A DNA stretch of 64,000 bases from Altica lythri (Eukaryota > Arthropoda > Insecta > Coleoptera > Chrysomelidae). The position numbers and the translations under genes were made by a program. Location: positions 62,663,694 to 62,727,693 of the forward strand of contig OZ034800.1 in the NCBI GenBank assembly GCA_964028335.1. Reading direction: 5' to 3'. The notes beneath the pieces were generated by a model, which saw only the letters and a list, made by a program, of their open reading frames with translations, ran no database searches and was not told the origin of the DNA. Every line of letters begins with the position of its first letter. Position 1 is the first letter of the stretch. Positions 45,719-57,800 of the stretch are shown piece after piece.

Positions 45719-46260
45719 ATCACTCCGTGAGGAAAGCTCTTGATTTGTCTAAAATAAAAGGAAAGAAGATAATAGAAGTAGTATTAGATCTGATCCGCAT
45801 GCACCGCGAAGGCGTTGGAAGAGGCGGATCCCCCCATTAAAACAAAAATTTTTAGAGTTAAGAAATTAGAACATTTTTATTAAAAAAAAACACTTTTTTA
45901 TCACAAAATTATGTACAGTTATGAATCTTTGTTAAATACGTTAAATGTAATATTTGAACAGTTGCTTAATTCTAGAGACATATTTTTTTTTATTCAACTT
46001 AAGTATATTAGATAATTGAGAATCAACAAAATCTTTATTTAGTAATGAAACGTTTGATTGATTATATCGTGGTGCATTTACTACTGCGTTATCAGATGCA
46101 AAACTGTTAGCAAATTCATCCTCAATTTCTCTTAATTCACTTTCTATCTCATTTATTTTTGATTGGGAAAAACTTATCAACTCTGTTTCGGTCATTCATT
46201 GCTTTCCGCACGGTCCTGCATGGTCGAAAGCAGTGCTTTCCACACGGAGTGATGAAAAGT
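45712..46260 (-). mobile_element. unclassified element with inverted ends and a small ORF
   Basis: TTTTCATCACTCCGTGAGGAAAGC at about 45715 is matched inverted by GCTTTCCACACGGAGTGATG near 46238-46258. Between them one open frame on the - strand (46195-45941, 84 codons) starts MTETELISFSQSKINEIE. It is rich in Glu/Ser/Asn, then basic near its end (KLNKKKYVSRIKQLFKYY). I do not recognise the protein. The inverted ends suggest a short DNA element carrying it. Confidence 0.45.
45941..46195 (-). CDS. hypothetical 84 aa protein in TIR-like element
   Basis: The ATG at 46195 lies right beside the repeated end sequence. The first 25 residues could form an amphipathic helix (coiled-coil-like SKINEIESELREIEDEF), followed by a polar linker and a basic C-terminus. 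No signal peptide or membrane segment. It may be the N-terminal remnant of a longer transposon protein or a chance frame. Function unknown. Confidence 0.3.
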   Translation of the reverse strand: MTETELISFSQSKINEIESELREIEDEFANSFASDNAVVNAPRYNQSNVSLLNKDFVDSQLSNILKLNKKKYVSRIKQLFKYYI

Positions 46261-46375
46261 TTTATATTTCGTAACGTTGAAGGAAGCATTGCTTTCGGCA
46301 CGGTACTGCATGGTCGAAAGCAGTGCTTTCCGCACGGAGTGATGAAAAGTTACTTTCCACACGGAAGGTTACCTA
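46195..46375 (+). repeat. direct repeat of about 120 bp period
   Basis: GCATGGTCGAAAGCAGTGCTTTCC followed by ACACGGAGTGATGAAAAGTT occurs at 46215-46263, and again with CGCACGGAGTGATG at about 46306-46352. A third partial (TTTCCACACGGAAGG) lies near 46353. These are duplicated ends of the element at 45712-46260. Confidence 0.7.
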
Positions 46376-46639
46376 AGCAATCAAACACAGTTTTCTAATT
46401 TACATTTACAAATGTAATAAGTACAAATATAAAACAAAACACAAACGGACAAAAAATATACAACTGGTTTTCCCGATGGCACATTAGACAATTACACTGA
46501 ATAAATATCTGAGAAGTTGTAATAATAGGTTTTCAGCATATTACTATTTACAAATATTTACTTTTTTAATCAGAGTAGTTTTGTTATAACGTTTAATATG
46601 CCGCAGAAAAAAACGTATAAATTTTGCCTTTTAAAAGAA

Positions 46640-46735
46640 ACTAACGCCTGGAATCGAATCAGTGTTTACTTTTACTGTTCTGTTCTAACGTAAGACATTT
46701 GCTTAAACCACTGAGCTATCGTACATGTGCTCGGT
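46640..46735 (-). pseudogene. tRNA-like sequence (SINE head or tRNA pseudogene)
   Basis: On the - strand it has an A-box-like ATAGCTCAGTGGTTTAAGC and, about 55 nt on, a B-box-like TGATTCGATTCCAG. The T-stem and acceptor do not pair well, so it is not a working tRNA. Confidence 0.45.
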
Positions 46736-47410
46736 TCCATATTTGAAGTACCTATTTTTTGGATATTTTTACAATATTTTCAAAAAAATTGAAAGTATCT
46801 TATACTCTTTTAAGTAATTTTGCTATAAAAACCAATCAATTATTACAAAATAACGTTAAATATCCCTTAAATTTGTTTTCATCGTCCAGAGTTATTGTTT
46901 TGTTTTTAAATAAATATTAATAATAAATATTTGTATGTATATTATTCTATCATTTAAGTATCGTAAATAAAATAGCATTATTAATAATATAAACTAAATA
47001 CATAGAACTATAGAACTAGAATAGTAGAAACTATCACAAATAAAACAATCACATAACACAATATTTGGTAAAGTTATCTCATTGTCGTAGGACAATATTT
47101 TGCACTCGTGTGAAAAGTGTCACTTTTCGCACTCGTTCTGTACTATACTATTTAATGTTTTCATAATAATAATTTAACTTGTCCAGTGTTTGTTTAGGTA
47201 TTCCTATTTCACATTTATTTTCTCTTAAATAAGATTTTTATTTTTTATCTAAGAAGGCTTGAGATAGGTTTTTAAGATAGAAAAATTATCAAATTCGTTA
47301 TAAAATCTTTGATGATAGCGTCAGAAATCTCGTGAGTATTTACCTGACTGGTATTTGTTCAGATTTAGAGATTGTCGTCTCATGCACTGGTTAATAATTT
47401 AAAATAAGTA

Positions 47411-47518
47411 TGAGTGATTACAAAAAAATATTAAACAACTTACGGCAAAATAGACAAAACATGACTGGTAGTGATCCCGATGAATTTAAACATGCTGGTG
47501 AATCGAATGAAGAATTAA
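47411..47518 (+). CDS. possible first coding exon of an unknown gene
   Basis: ATG in a good context (AAGTATGAGT) opens MSDYKKILNNLRQNRQNMTG..DPDEFKHAGESNEEL and meets a possible donor A|GTAAATAT at 47519. Read through, it ends after 49 codons. It has higher GC than its surroundings and no similarity to the nearby transposons. No downstream exon was found in the window, so it may be a chance ORF. Confidence 0.25.
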
Positions 47519-47954
47519 GTAAATATATTTCAAATTCAGATTTTTTGTTAATAATCCGTTGATAAAGAGTTAATTGTAATACCTCTTATATATTTTCATT
47601 TTCGTTTGCTTAAAATATACTTTGTAAAAAACTTTACTTCCACTGATTAAAATTATTTATTTTAAACATTCAGATCAATATACTAAACGATTTAATTTTA
47701 AATCTTTTCATACAAAAATTTTATCAATAATTTTAATTTTTATATTATTGTGTAGTGTGTAGTGTAATTTATTTTGTAAACAGAAACAGGTTTATCTGTT
47801 TATCCATTCAAGTTTTGGATAGTGTAGAATGGTCAGAACTCTGGCTATTTCAATATAAATATTATAAATGTCTTTCACGTGATCATTGTTGTAAAAAATC
47901 TTCACCAGAGTTGGAAATAGTCCGGACGTTGAGAGGAGTTCTGTAAAAGTTGAA

Positions 47955-48370
47955 AGGTCTTTGAAATTTTATGTTGCTTTATGTTTATGCGCTAAATCGA
48001 ATTTTATTTGGTGCTTTTCTGAAACACCGGCTAGAAAATGGTAATTTACAATTTAATTGTTTATAAGCCTATACTTTGCAAAGTTAGGAAGATACAATAA
48101 AAGTTTAATAAAATAATTTCGATTGCTAGTTTAAAGACAATCGAAACCCATTTTGAAAAATTAAAATCGGTTCATAAGAACCTGAAATGTTGCTATTTTA
48201 TTATTAATAAGTTGCAAAACAGCGACTTTACCGAGTTTTTCCGCTCATAATTCGGGTTCTAATTATCTTTAAAATGTCATTTTAAAGCTTATAGTCTTAG
48301 CTTTAAGATAGTTATTGATAAAACTTTCTTAATTTGTTTGGACAAAAGTTATAAGTATTTAGTTGTACAA
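47955..48370 (+). repeat. LINE 3' end fragment, inverted relative of 52235-52500
   Basis: YALNRILFGAF..HRLEN-type codons near 47980-48040 match the end of the - strand LINE at 52.4 kb (YTLNRFLLGAF..NRLENC). The 3'UTRs also match (TTTATAAGCCTATACTTTGC; TTAATTTGTTTGGACAAAA). Only the last part is present. Confidence 0.65.
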
Positions 48371-49340
48371 AACTTTCATTTAATATAATAATTTGTTCAT
48401 AAATTGCAAATAAGCTCCTAGATCAGAGATAATAAATAAATAAATAATTTGTCTATGTCCTAGATACCTAGATTATGTAACTGAATTGAAGAACTAAGTA
48501 GTGGGTGTTTTACATTTGTAGTTCGTTGAAGCTTAATTTTGTTGTAATAATTTTAAGTGACTGTGCTAAATACTGTCCAGATTGTAAAATTGATTCTTCC
48601 ATTTAGAGTTTAGAAATACCCACAACCATTATTCTTTAAGATAAGAAGAATGATTACTTCATTTACTATTTAATAGAATACTTTCTTACCACATGCAAAT
48701 TCCATTCAAATTTTTGTAAGTTGAGCATGTAAAGCTGCTTGCTTTATTTCTAGTTTACTGGTGTAATCAGCACCAATGAGATGATGCACTGCAGGTAGGT
48801 ACTATAAAACAAAGTTGACTCCCGCATTTATTGCCAAAGCGTGGATTGGTATAGTTTTTCCAATCTAAATGTGAGAACTTTCGGTCTTTGTCGGCTTTTA
48901 ATCCCATTGAGACCAATGCCGACCATTGGCGTGGAATTAAAGAAAAAGGGTCTGTTCATAAGTTTTTATTAATTTTTGTTTTAAATTTCAAAAGAAAAAC
49001 GGTTTTTGTATATTTGTATATTTTGTATCAATTTGAAAATTATCAAATAACAAATTAATTTTTTCAAATTAAAACTTGTTAATTTTAGTTATTAATAAGA
49101 ACATTTGACTCATTATTCAAATAGCAAATAACTCATAATATTTTTATAACAATTGTCTACAAATAATACTCATTTTGTCAGACAATCTTAAAAGATTGTC
49201 TGTCCAGCAAGGACCACGAGGAGGTATGAGCCTTGCTTGCCTGGAAAGGAAAGGGTTGGGTATATTAGTAAGAATACAAAATTAGTTTTCTTTTTGAAAA
49301 CAAGTTTTCAAGATACATCACGATAGTTGTAAAGGAAATT
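48371..49340. other. no gene seen
   Basis: AT-rich. A short inverted repeat GACAATCTTAAAAGATTGTC lies near 49180-49200. Confidence 0.5.
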
Positions 49341-49351
49341 GGTTAGAATGA

Positions 49352-50184
49352 CTAACAAGAATTGTCAGAGTCTTCTGAAGTAGAATCGTTCCCAGGTTGA
49401 ATAACTAATGGTGCTATTGGCGGTAAAACAGGATATTCCTTATCTATTTTTATTACATGAGGTTTAAGCAATGAGCAATTTTTCCATACATCGCTATTAA
49501 TGCTACTAATTACCTCTCGAATATTATCAAGGACAACTGCGCTTAAGGTTGGTGACTGATTATATTTTCGTAAACGTTTTTTTACAGTACTCCAAACCAT
49601 TTCGATTGGATTAAAAATATAGTAGTATGGAGGTAAACGCAAAAGGGTATGACCATGTCTGCTGCAAATGGTGTCAATGACGTATTCATTTTTAAAATTC
49701 TGAGTTTTTTGATCATTCTTATTAATTCCTTCTTTACTGGAACCTTTTTAGGAACAGTGATATTTATGATTGCTATAAATCTTAAAATTTCATTCTTTTT
49801 CGTGTTATTATTAGATATTTTGTTTAATATTCTGGAATGATACGACGCATTGTCCATAACAATTACCGAATTCGGCGATATGTTAGGCAAGAGCTAGATT
49901 ATATTTCTGGTTGAGTTGCGATATTCTTTTATTTTATACAAATACTCTTGTCTAAGTTCAACGATACGCTTAGATTCCATTATTATCATCCGATTATCTA
50001 GTTTATTATATTTAAATCCACAACTCAACAAAACCTCGCGCAGTGTTTCCAAACTTGCATAATTATATTCAGGAAAATCTCTCAATTTTTCACGAATCAT
50101 TTCTAAACTAGGCACCCGTTTTAAATGGTCGCCAAAACGCCATAGTATTATATATAATTTCTTACCAATTTCTCCAATAAACAC
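49352..50184 (-). pseudogene. Tc1-like DDE_3-type transposase, internally deleted
   Basis: The N-terminal part (50184-49894) has an HTH-like region with VPSLEMIREKLRDF and, near its end, MESKRIVELRQEYL..IKEYR, which normally precedes the first catalytic Asp. That Asp block is missing. The frame resumes at SPNSVIVMDNASYHSR (second Asp, near 49860). After a frameshift near 49640 it ends LPPYYYIFNPIEMVWSTVK with the third acidic residue (Glu of NPIE). Loss of about 100 or more residues and the shift make it dead. No TIRs were identified. Confidence 0.75.
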
Positions 50185-50189
50185 ACTGA

Positions 50190-51170
50190 CGCTACTGTAT
50201 ACTAGTCTTAAAATGAAACAGGTCAGAATAGTAGAACCATCGCTAAAACTCGTTCCATGCCGCCAAGCTCACGATTCCCATTTTGGTACAGAGTGGCTCT
50301 GCTAAATCAACTCCGAAATTTAACTATCTTCACGTTACTACCACGTCGGTTCCTATTAGCGACTCTACTGTATGTCTCGAAACACATCTTGTCGGTAACT
50401 AGTATCACAAAGGCGTCGGCATTTCTTTACAAACAATATGAAAGCAGCACATAAAAAAATTTAAAATGCATAGCTAAATACAAATTGTTGCCGTTACTCA
50501 AAAATGTCTTTAAGTATAAGTAATATATACAAAATTGATTTTATTGGTGAAAACTGTTTAAATATGAAGAACCTAGTTAATTAATTTAAGTATATATTTT
50601 TTAAGAATATTTTCATATTATCTTTCTAGGCGTCATTGACGAATAATTGAATAGTAAAGTAGAGAGAACATTTTTAAAATATATAAAATTAGGAATTTTC
50701 GGAAATATATCTGGCAACCTAGATTCCAAAGCCGCTTCCTTTGATAGGATTAGGAGGCGTGGTTGGCTTCTCACATTAATATTACATAAACTATAACAAT
50801 CGTTTTTTTTAACCCACTTTAATCCAAAGTTCTTACAGAATTTATAGAAGGGTAGGTTTTAAAATGTAGTAAGAGATTACATTTAAAAATGTTATATAGG
50901 TATTGTTAATGTTTAAATTATTCATTTGGAAATGAACTGTCGGTCAAAATTTTAAGCAGTCAATTGTTATTTACTTTGTTTGTATTAATTTATATCGAAA
51001 TACTGCTGTTGTTCATTTTTCTAAATAAGCACAATTTACAAAAAGAACTTTTTATAATAGAAAGTTTTTTACTGATTTATAGGTCATATTTTGTGTCATC
51101 TCAACAATGCACAGCATCCCTGACATTATAAAAATATTAAGTCATACAACGCTGTGATTGATCATAGAGA
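50190..51170. other. no gene seen
   Basis: A GC-richer stretch at 50225-50450 has a 65-codon frame that resembles nothing I know. The rest is AT-rich. Confidence 0.45.
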
Positions 51171-51173
51171 ACA

Positions 51174-51540
51174 TGGAGACTAGACAAGGAGTACGAACTC
51201 CATGTATGCAAATAGGGCTACTAAAATAAGAGGGCGCTGGTGTTCCATTTGTACCAAGATGACGACCAATGAGGACGTAGTTTGAAATCAAATAAATAAT
51301 TTTTAATTATTTCATTATTCATTTATTTACACAATGAAAAAAATAGTTCGATCATTCAGATATAAATAATAAAAACCAATTTAATAATTCACGATTATTT
51401 AATTGTCTATATTCATACCGGTACAAAAGGAACACTAGCGACGCTAGTGGTGAAAAAAGTAAACCTAATATGTACGATACCGTGGACAGATTTTGGCAAT
51501 TCTCCCGGTCGAGTGCGTACTCCTTGTCTAGTCTCCATGA
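51174..51540. mobile_element. foldback/TIR element of about 367 bp
   Basis: ATGGAGACTAGACAAGGAGT.. at 51174 recurs inverted at 51513-51540, 26 of 28 bases matching. A second inverted pair lies inside (GCTGGTGTTCCATTTGTACC near 51239 and GGTACAAAAGGAACACTAGC near 51420). The three small reading frames across it are by-products. Confidence 0.65.
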
Positions 51541-51682
51541 TAGAGAAGATTGTTTCCTTGTTACCAAAATCAAGGGTAGTTGTATCTAAAAACTTTCTAA
51601 AACAGTTTATTTTATTACCAGTTAAAATAATAATTACTGTTTTCACATGTAAGAACAAAAAAAAAAGAAAAAAAAACTTCTC

Positions 51683-51772
51683 TGTCGCGTAATCGATCCC
51701 ATTATGATAACATAACAGAACTGTCACAAGTGGACTGATCCGCCGCCTAACCAACTACGCTACGAACGATTT
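51683..51772 (-). pseudogene. tRNA-like SINE head
   Basis: On the - strand it reads CGTAGCGTAGTTGGTTAGGC (A-box-like), then about 45 nt further GGGATCGATTACGCG (weak B-box-like), followed by an A/T-rich tail. Degenerate. Confidence 0.4.
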
Positions 51773-52234
51773 ATTTAATAACTTTCAAAATAATATTATC
51801 TATACACAACTTAGATCATGTTTAATATCAATTCGGTATAAATTTCGAAATCTATGTATATGCCTAAACACACTTGAAACATGCATTGTCATCCAGTTCT
51901 TAGCTATCCTGAAAATTTCAGAGCTCTAGGTAGTCGGGAAATAGGTTTAAATTCGATTACAAATTCCACGGAATGACACAGAGACACAGAACACGGCGAA
52001 AATATAAAAAACTTTCTAAAATATATCTTAATGTAATTAAGTCATTATTATAAAAAATTAATTAAATAATAAAAACACATATCGAATAGAGAATAGATAA
52101 ATTAATATTTACTCACTCACATAAAAGATGATTGTACTTATATACCTCAATGTCGCATGAGTACCTAAATTAAAATATTGCTTATGAACGAATTTATTCC
52201 CGTTTTTTATTCAAATATTTCAGCTTTTACTTCC

Positions 52235-53340
52235 TATAAATTTTGTCCAAACAAATTTAGAAAGTTTTATTAATAACTATCTCAAAGCTTAGACTAGGTA
52301 TATAGTCTAATCAACAAGAGCCATTTTTGAGAAATTCTCACAGAGTACAAAGTTGGAAAAAAAATTACTTTTGTATCTTGCTAACGTTACGAAGTATAGG
52401 CTTATAAACAATTAATTTGTTGATAACAATTTTCTAGCCTGTTTTTCGGAAAAGCACCCAACAAAAATCGATTTAGCGTATATGCGTTATAAAGTGCAAT
52501 TATACAATTAGTATTCAAAAAATTTTGAGTAGTTTTTTGTACAAAATCAAGCATTTGATTAGCTTTAAAAATTTTACGCTCCACATGAGGTACAAAAGAT
52601 ACCTTAGAGTCAAAAAGAACCACCAATTTCTCAACAGTGTAATTAGTGATACTTTTTAAACGTGAAAATGTTACACAATAGCAATTAGAAACATTAAGTG
52701 ATAAGTCATTCTGCTCGCACCATATCTGAAAATTATTTAGGACTTGTAGCGCCATACACTCATCTCTGCAAGTGATTAAAAAATTTAAGACTGTTTGCAA
52801 ACATTAAAATTTTTACATCAGCTAAAAGTTGCTTAATATCATTAATAAATAGTGGTCCCAGATGAGAACCTTTGGGCACGCCAGAAAAGACATTAATTTC
52901 ATCAGAATAAAAACTCTTAAGCTTAAGAATTTGCCTATGTCCAATCAGATAATTTTTTAGCTAAGAAAGTAGTAAAACAGGCAAACTAAAGGATTGCAAC
53001 GTGTCTAAGAGAATACTGTGATTAACTGTATCAAATGCTTTGCTTTGCAGAAATCTGTATAAATGCAGTCAACTTATTGTGATTTACTTTCCAAAGCATC
53101 CAATAAACCCTTATTTTACTGGAAATATCTTCAGCAACAATCGATTCATAAAACTTCGGAGTACATGTTAAAATTGAATTTGGGCGATAATTACAGGAGT
53201 AATAAAACTTATTTTCCACCTATCTGGAAAAAAAGCCCGTACAAAGAGAATGTTTTAAAATGTAAAACAGAGGATAATAAGAACGGAAAGCATTTTAATA
53301 ATAATCAGGACCAGGAGAATAATTAATTTTTAGACAACAC
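52235..53340 (-). pseudogene. Jockey-like LINE, reverse transcriptase fragment
   Basis: On the - strand, NYRPNSILTCTPKFYE opens RT block 2 (near 53185). It is followed by IYTDFCKA (catalytic region), then FSGVPKGSHLGPLF..NDIK-type sequence near 52890-52840. A 132-codon open part (52800-52402) has WCEQNDLSLNVSNCYCVTFSR, VLFDSKVSFVPHVE and the thumb. The FADD box is eroded (lies near 52800). It is truncated at both sides and carries stops. The 3' end recurs inverted at 47955. Confidence 0.85.
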
Positions 53341-54392
53341 AATTTTTCGATCTTCGATGGAAAAATTGATGAATTAAAATTAATAAAACGATTTATAACT
53401 GCTCTGTTAAAAAATTACACTTTGAAAGTTTGCATTTTTTCGCCAAACAATTTGTTGATTAAATGATTAATGTAATTAATAAAAAATCATTCCTTAACAA
53501 GGTACCTGCAAAATTTTCATTTTCTAAACTTGTTCAGAAAGTAAAAAAAATTAAAATGTTCAGAAAGTAAAAAAAATTAAAATTACTGTTTGAAAAATTG
53601 TTTCGAGTTCTACTGTATACGTAAAACGCAACCTTGAAAAATATTAACTTAATATATAGGTATCTCCAACGGACTATCATTTTGGTTTACCTATTCGCCT
53701 CGCTATTCATTCATTAACGTTCATTATCATCCCCAACCTTTTTTCTTTTATTGTGCGAAAATTATTTATAGAATAGAACAGAAGATTTTGTTTACATTAT
53801 CAGAAAATAATTGTTTTAATTTTTTTATACATTTATTTTTCTAAGTTTATTTTGCTTATTACCAAACCTATATTTAATATTTAAATATAGCGTTATAAAA
53901 TATTTTAAACCCGTCTAAGAATTGCAATGGTACAGTTTTCGCAGTCTAGATTTGGATAAAAGTTGTTTATTTTAATAAAGAAATCATTAAACAATGGTTT
54001 ATTGCTTTGAAAAGTAATCTAAGTATTTATGGGTAGGTTGATTTTGATTTTACAGTTGTTCTCCAAAAGGTAGTAAAAATTATACTACTATTTTATATAC
54101 CAACAGATGAAATGGCCATGACATCAAGAACAACTTCACAACATTCAATTAAAAATTGTACTTTGAATCCCCCGCACAAGTTGTTTCTAATGAATATATT
54201 TAACAATCGTCTTCCTTCAATTTGTTTTTAAAATAATTTTATTTTTGTTTTTGTGGAGTTTCATTGGTGGAGAGTGTTCACTTTGAAATGTTTTTTAATT
54301 ATCTTCTATGATCAAAAATGGTGAAATTAACATTACTCACTTCGTTTTTTACTACAACGTTTTTACCTTTTAAAATAGAGGTTTTATCAACA
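53341..54392. other. no gene seen
   Basis: AT-rich, with a local exact duplication (TGTTCAGAAAGTAAAAAAAA-type, 53530-53580). Confidence 0.5.
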
Positions 54393-54964
54393 AAAAAAAT
54401 TCGAAAAAAGGTTGACCTTAAAGGCCATCCTTGCAACTTCCCGCTAGTTTTAACCGCAAAGCTATAGGTATTTTGACGTTTTTGACTTTTTTTGAAATGT
54501 TTAAAAAGCCATAACTTTTTAACGCCTTTTCGATTTTGATGTTCAAGATGGCATTCGACGCCGTTTTTTAAGACCTAAAAACGTTACCGAGAGTGCAAAA
54601 TCGGTTAGTCAAAAAATCTCTAAGTTATTGAAAAAACAAACACTTTTTTTGAAATTTTTCGACAACGATATCTCACGAACGAATCAACCGATTTTAATTT
54701 GCAAAACGGCATTCGACGTCGCTTTTTAAGCTTGAGAGCTGATTAGGTTATGAAATTGATCAATGCAATAGCCAAAAAGATATGCCCAAAAAACATCATT
54801 TTTACCAATTGTTTTTTTCGGTTATTTTGAAATTTCTCGAAATCTACCAGCTCGAATCGGTTCAAACTTACAGGGAATCTAAGTTAGATGGAACTCTTTG
54901 GAATGCTTTTTATTTCATTCCGATCGGTCAAGCCGTTCAAAAGTTATAAGAGGTTTACATACAT

Positions 54965-55038
<74 letters not shown>

Positions 55039-55210
55039 CCACACGTACATACAGACATACAGACACCCTCGTAAAAATAGTCAGGGGAGGTTCCTAAGAC
55101 CTCAAAACGTTGAGATCCGATGAAAACTCGATTTTCGAAAAACGGGGTGAAACCAATAACTTCCCGATTTTAAAAAAATTTTTAATTTTTTTTAGCGGGA
55201 AGTTAAAAAA
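54393..55210. mobile_element. non-autonomous repeat, AACTTCCCGCTA family, copy 2
   Basis: Matches 5704-6470 nearly throughout, with the same inverted ends (AACTTCCCGCTA at 54434; TAGCGGGAAGTT ending near 55204). It differs mainly by a much longer CA tract. The His-Thr reading frame across the tract is an artefact. Confidence 0.85.
54965..55037. repeat. (CA)n microsatellite
   Basis: About 72 bp of pure CA inside copy 2 of the repeat. Copy 1 has only about 14 bp at the same place. Confidence 0.95.
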
Positions 55211-56243
55211 TTAAGATTAAAAAGATATTCTAAATCTAAATTTTTTAACAGATAAAAAAGTGGTTGTTAAAAAATAATTGAGGGTTACTAATTTAACCCG
55301 TTTGATGAAAAATACAGCCCTTCGAAGTGTTTCTATTAGTAAAAAATATTTACCAACGGTCATATCTTTAGCTCTTTTTGGGTTTGAGGAAAAATAAAAA
55401 ATCTTACTTCAACCCCGCCCTGTAGGGGCATAACTATTAAACGAAACGTTTTCGGATATTACCTCATAGGATATTTTTGTTTTATTCTTGGGCTCTTAAT
55501 TTGACTACTTTACTCTGAAACACCCTGTATATTTACATAAGTACAAATTGTCCATATTCCAACAAACATAAATAGATCATATATCAAAGTATCTTCCATA
55601 AAATCAATTAATAGGACATTTTAATCCAACGAAACTTATCCGTGCTTTGTCGGTAAATATATGTGTAGATTATAATACTTTATAGTCAAGGAAATAAAAG
55701 TACAAAAATTGGCCTTACTTTCGGTTTTTTAACGGCGCGGTGGTTTGATGCGTTGGATTCGTAAGAATTTCTACAAATTTTTTGAACTAATCTAATAATG
55801 ACTGAATTTGTGTATAAAAAATGCAGTTTGAAGTAATTAATAAAAAATTCTTAACTCTGTAAAAATAAATCTGATTTTATTACTTTAGTGTTTTGAGGTC
55901 GCTGAATAGGAATAAGAGGTTGACGAAGCTCTACGGAACACCTGGTACACCTGTTTTCAACACCTTCCTCTAAAGTATAATGAAAATTGATTAATATTTG
56001 ATCCTGACTCGTTATAGTGGTTTTTGAGGTTGCTAAACACGAATATGACAAAGGCAAGGGCCTGCGCAGTATCTGATGTCCGATAAGGATGCTCTCAATG
56101 TCTTCATCTGATACCCCATCCAGACTCTCGCGAGGCGTCTCCTAGAGACTCTCGGCCCGAGTCTTGACGAGTGGAGACTGCCGCAGTGCTAGTAATCCAC
56201 ACTCAATTTTTTCATTCATTGATGTCACATAAAAAGCTTTCGA
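55211..56243. other. no gene seen
   Basis: The reading frame at 55851-56057 (- strand) has no recognisable family. GC-rich repeats of GAGACTC lie at 56110-56190. Confidence 0.45.
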
Positions 56244-56450
56244 TCAGTTCGTATAGAAACCATATATGGGTTTATAAATATTATTTATACCGGCGCTGCT
56301 TTTAATTGAAGTTTTTTTCTTTCTCAGGTGCCCTTGAAATGTTGTCATTAATGATTTTTTTTTAATTTTCAACTCATGTACAGGCATATTTAATTCTTTG
56401 CTTAACCGATCCCAAGCGTCGTTCACTTCATTTTTTTTTTTTGATTCCAA
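56244..56450 (-). pseudogene. MADF/SANT-like DNA-binding domain fragment
   Basis: NDAWDRLSKELNMPVHELK then TTFQGHLRKKK and YKPIYGFY follow the MADF landmark pattern (AW..LA..L..PV.E...KW..LR..F...L). It is about 68 codons with the first helix missing or frameshifted upstream. MADF proteins accompany PIF/Harbinger transposons and are also host factors (Adf-1 type). Here the isolated fragment and the flanking foldback DNA point to a transposon remnant. Confidence 0.5.
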
Positions 56451-56584
56451 ATGATTGGTTCCATTTAATACAGTTCCATAAATGTGGTATACAAATTGTT
56501 ATTCCACTCAGTAATGATAAAGAACGCGATTGCCCTTACTCTGCAACAGTTAATAACAAAGTGAGCGAATGCGAGAGTGTGGTT

Positions 56585-56690
56585 GATTCTCTTGCCTCAT
56601 CCCCTCGCGTCTTTTGACTCGCACCAGAAAAACCGACACAAAACGGAGTGATAGCGAGGCGTGGCGAGGGAAGACGAGGGGATACGAGAG
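56585..56690. repeat. GC-rich inverted repeat
   Basis: ATTCTCTTGCCTCATCCCCTC..GTCTT pairs with AAGACGAGGGGATACGAGAG. The overlapping 79-codon frame is not a gene. Confidence 0.5.
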
Positions 56691-56799
56691 TACCGTCCTC
56701 ACTCGCGTTCTCTCGTGTAGCCTCATGGAGAGTCTGCATCGGGCATGAAATTTCAGGAAAATTCGTATCCAACACCCTGAGTAAACAGTCTAGGTCAAA

Positions 56800-57800
56800 T
56801 ATTTAACAATTTTTTTCATAATACTTTAAAAGAAGACCGTGATAACACCTTTTCCCTGCACCAGGTGCTCTTTGGACCCTCGTCGACATCATATTCGTGT
56901 TCAGTGATATCAAAAACCTTCAAGAAACAAAATCATGTTACAGTCCGTTCAGACGGCATTTCCAGCCCGATTTTAAATTAAAAACTGTAATCTTGACACT
57001 CATTCACACTACAGACGTAAAACCGGAACGAATTTTTATATTCATGTGTTTTTTTTTCAATTATCTCGGTTAATTGTTTATGGATTTAAATAACTTTTAT
57101 ATTGAAAAACTTTAATTTTTATTTTAACTTTTTTTCTCCAAAATAAAATAGAAAAATGTTAAACAAATAAGTTGTTTTTCGATTTTTGTAATTGTTTTAA
57201 AAAACAGGGAAAAAGTAGCAGTGTATATACGGATTTTTCATCTACTACCTCCCAAATACCATTTAGAACCTTCAAATACCTGAAAAAGATTTTTTATCGT
57301 GTCACGGCATCCAGTTTGCAGTGACAAAATCGGATGTAAATTTGGCTGGATCCGGTAAAATTTCCTAACCCGATACACGGTCGAATCCGACATTTTTATT
57401 GTTCCGATAAACAATCCGGACCTTTCCGGCTGTAAATCATTCTTTACCGAGTTAATTTTTTTTTATAATTGAATACTTATTGCACGTTTGAAATGAATTT
57501 TTCTTATCCACAAATGCAATTTGGGATTTCGTCGTTATCATAATAGTTCATAAAATTTGTAGAGATTGTCACGAATCCAACTCTCAAAACCGCATTATAA
57601 TCAGACTTGTAGTTAAAACAATCGATAGCAGCTACACTGTTTTATTTCCTAGACTATTACCTATAAAAGGAATGTACAAAGAATATTCAAAACAAAGTCG
57701 CTTTTTCTGTCCCTATTTCCCTTTGTATGCGATTTTAACCAATACAGCATTAATCCTTATCCAATTAAATAGCTTAAATACATTGTTGATTTAATATAGA
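56800..57800. other. no gene seen
   Basis: AT-rich with no supported feature. Confidence 0.5.

Noticed and set aside
51413..51754. 113-codon ORF
   Set aside because: It spans the end of a foldback element and a SINE head, with no protein motif.
54888..55097. 69-codon frame with a long His-Thr repeat
   Set aside because: It is the translation of a CA microsatellite inside a non-coding repeat.
56536..56775. 79-codon ORF rich in Ser/Arg
   Set aside because: It overlaps a GC-rich inverted repeat and has no family resemblance.
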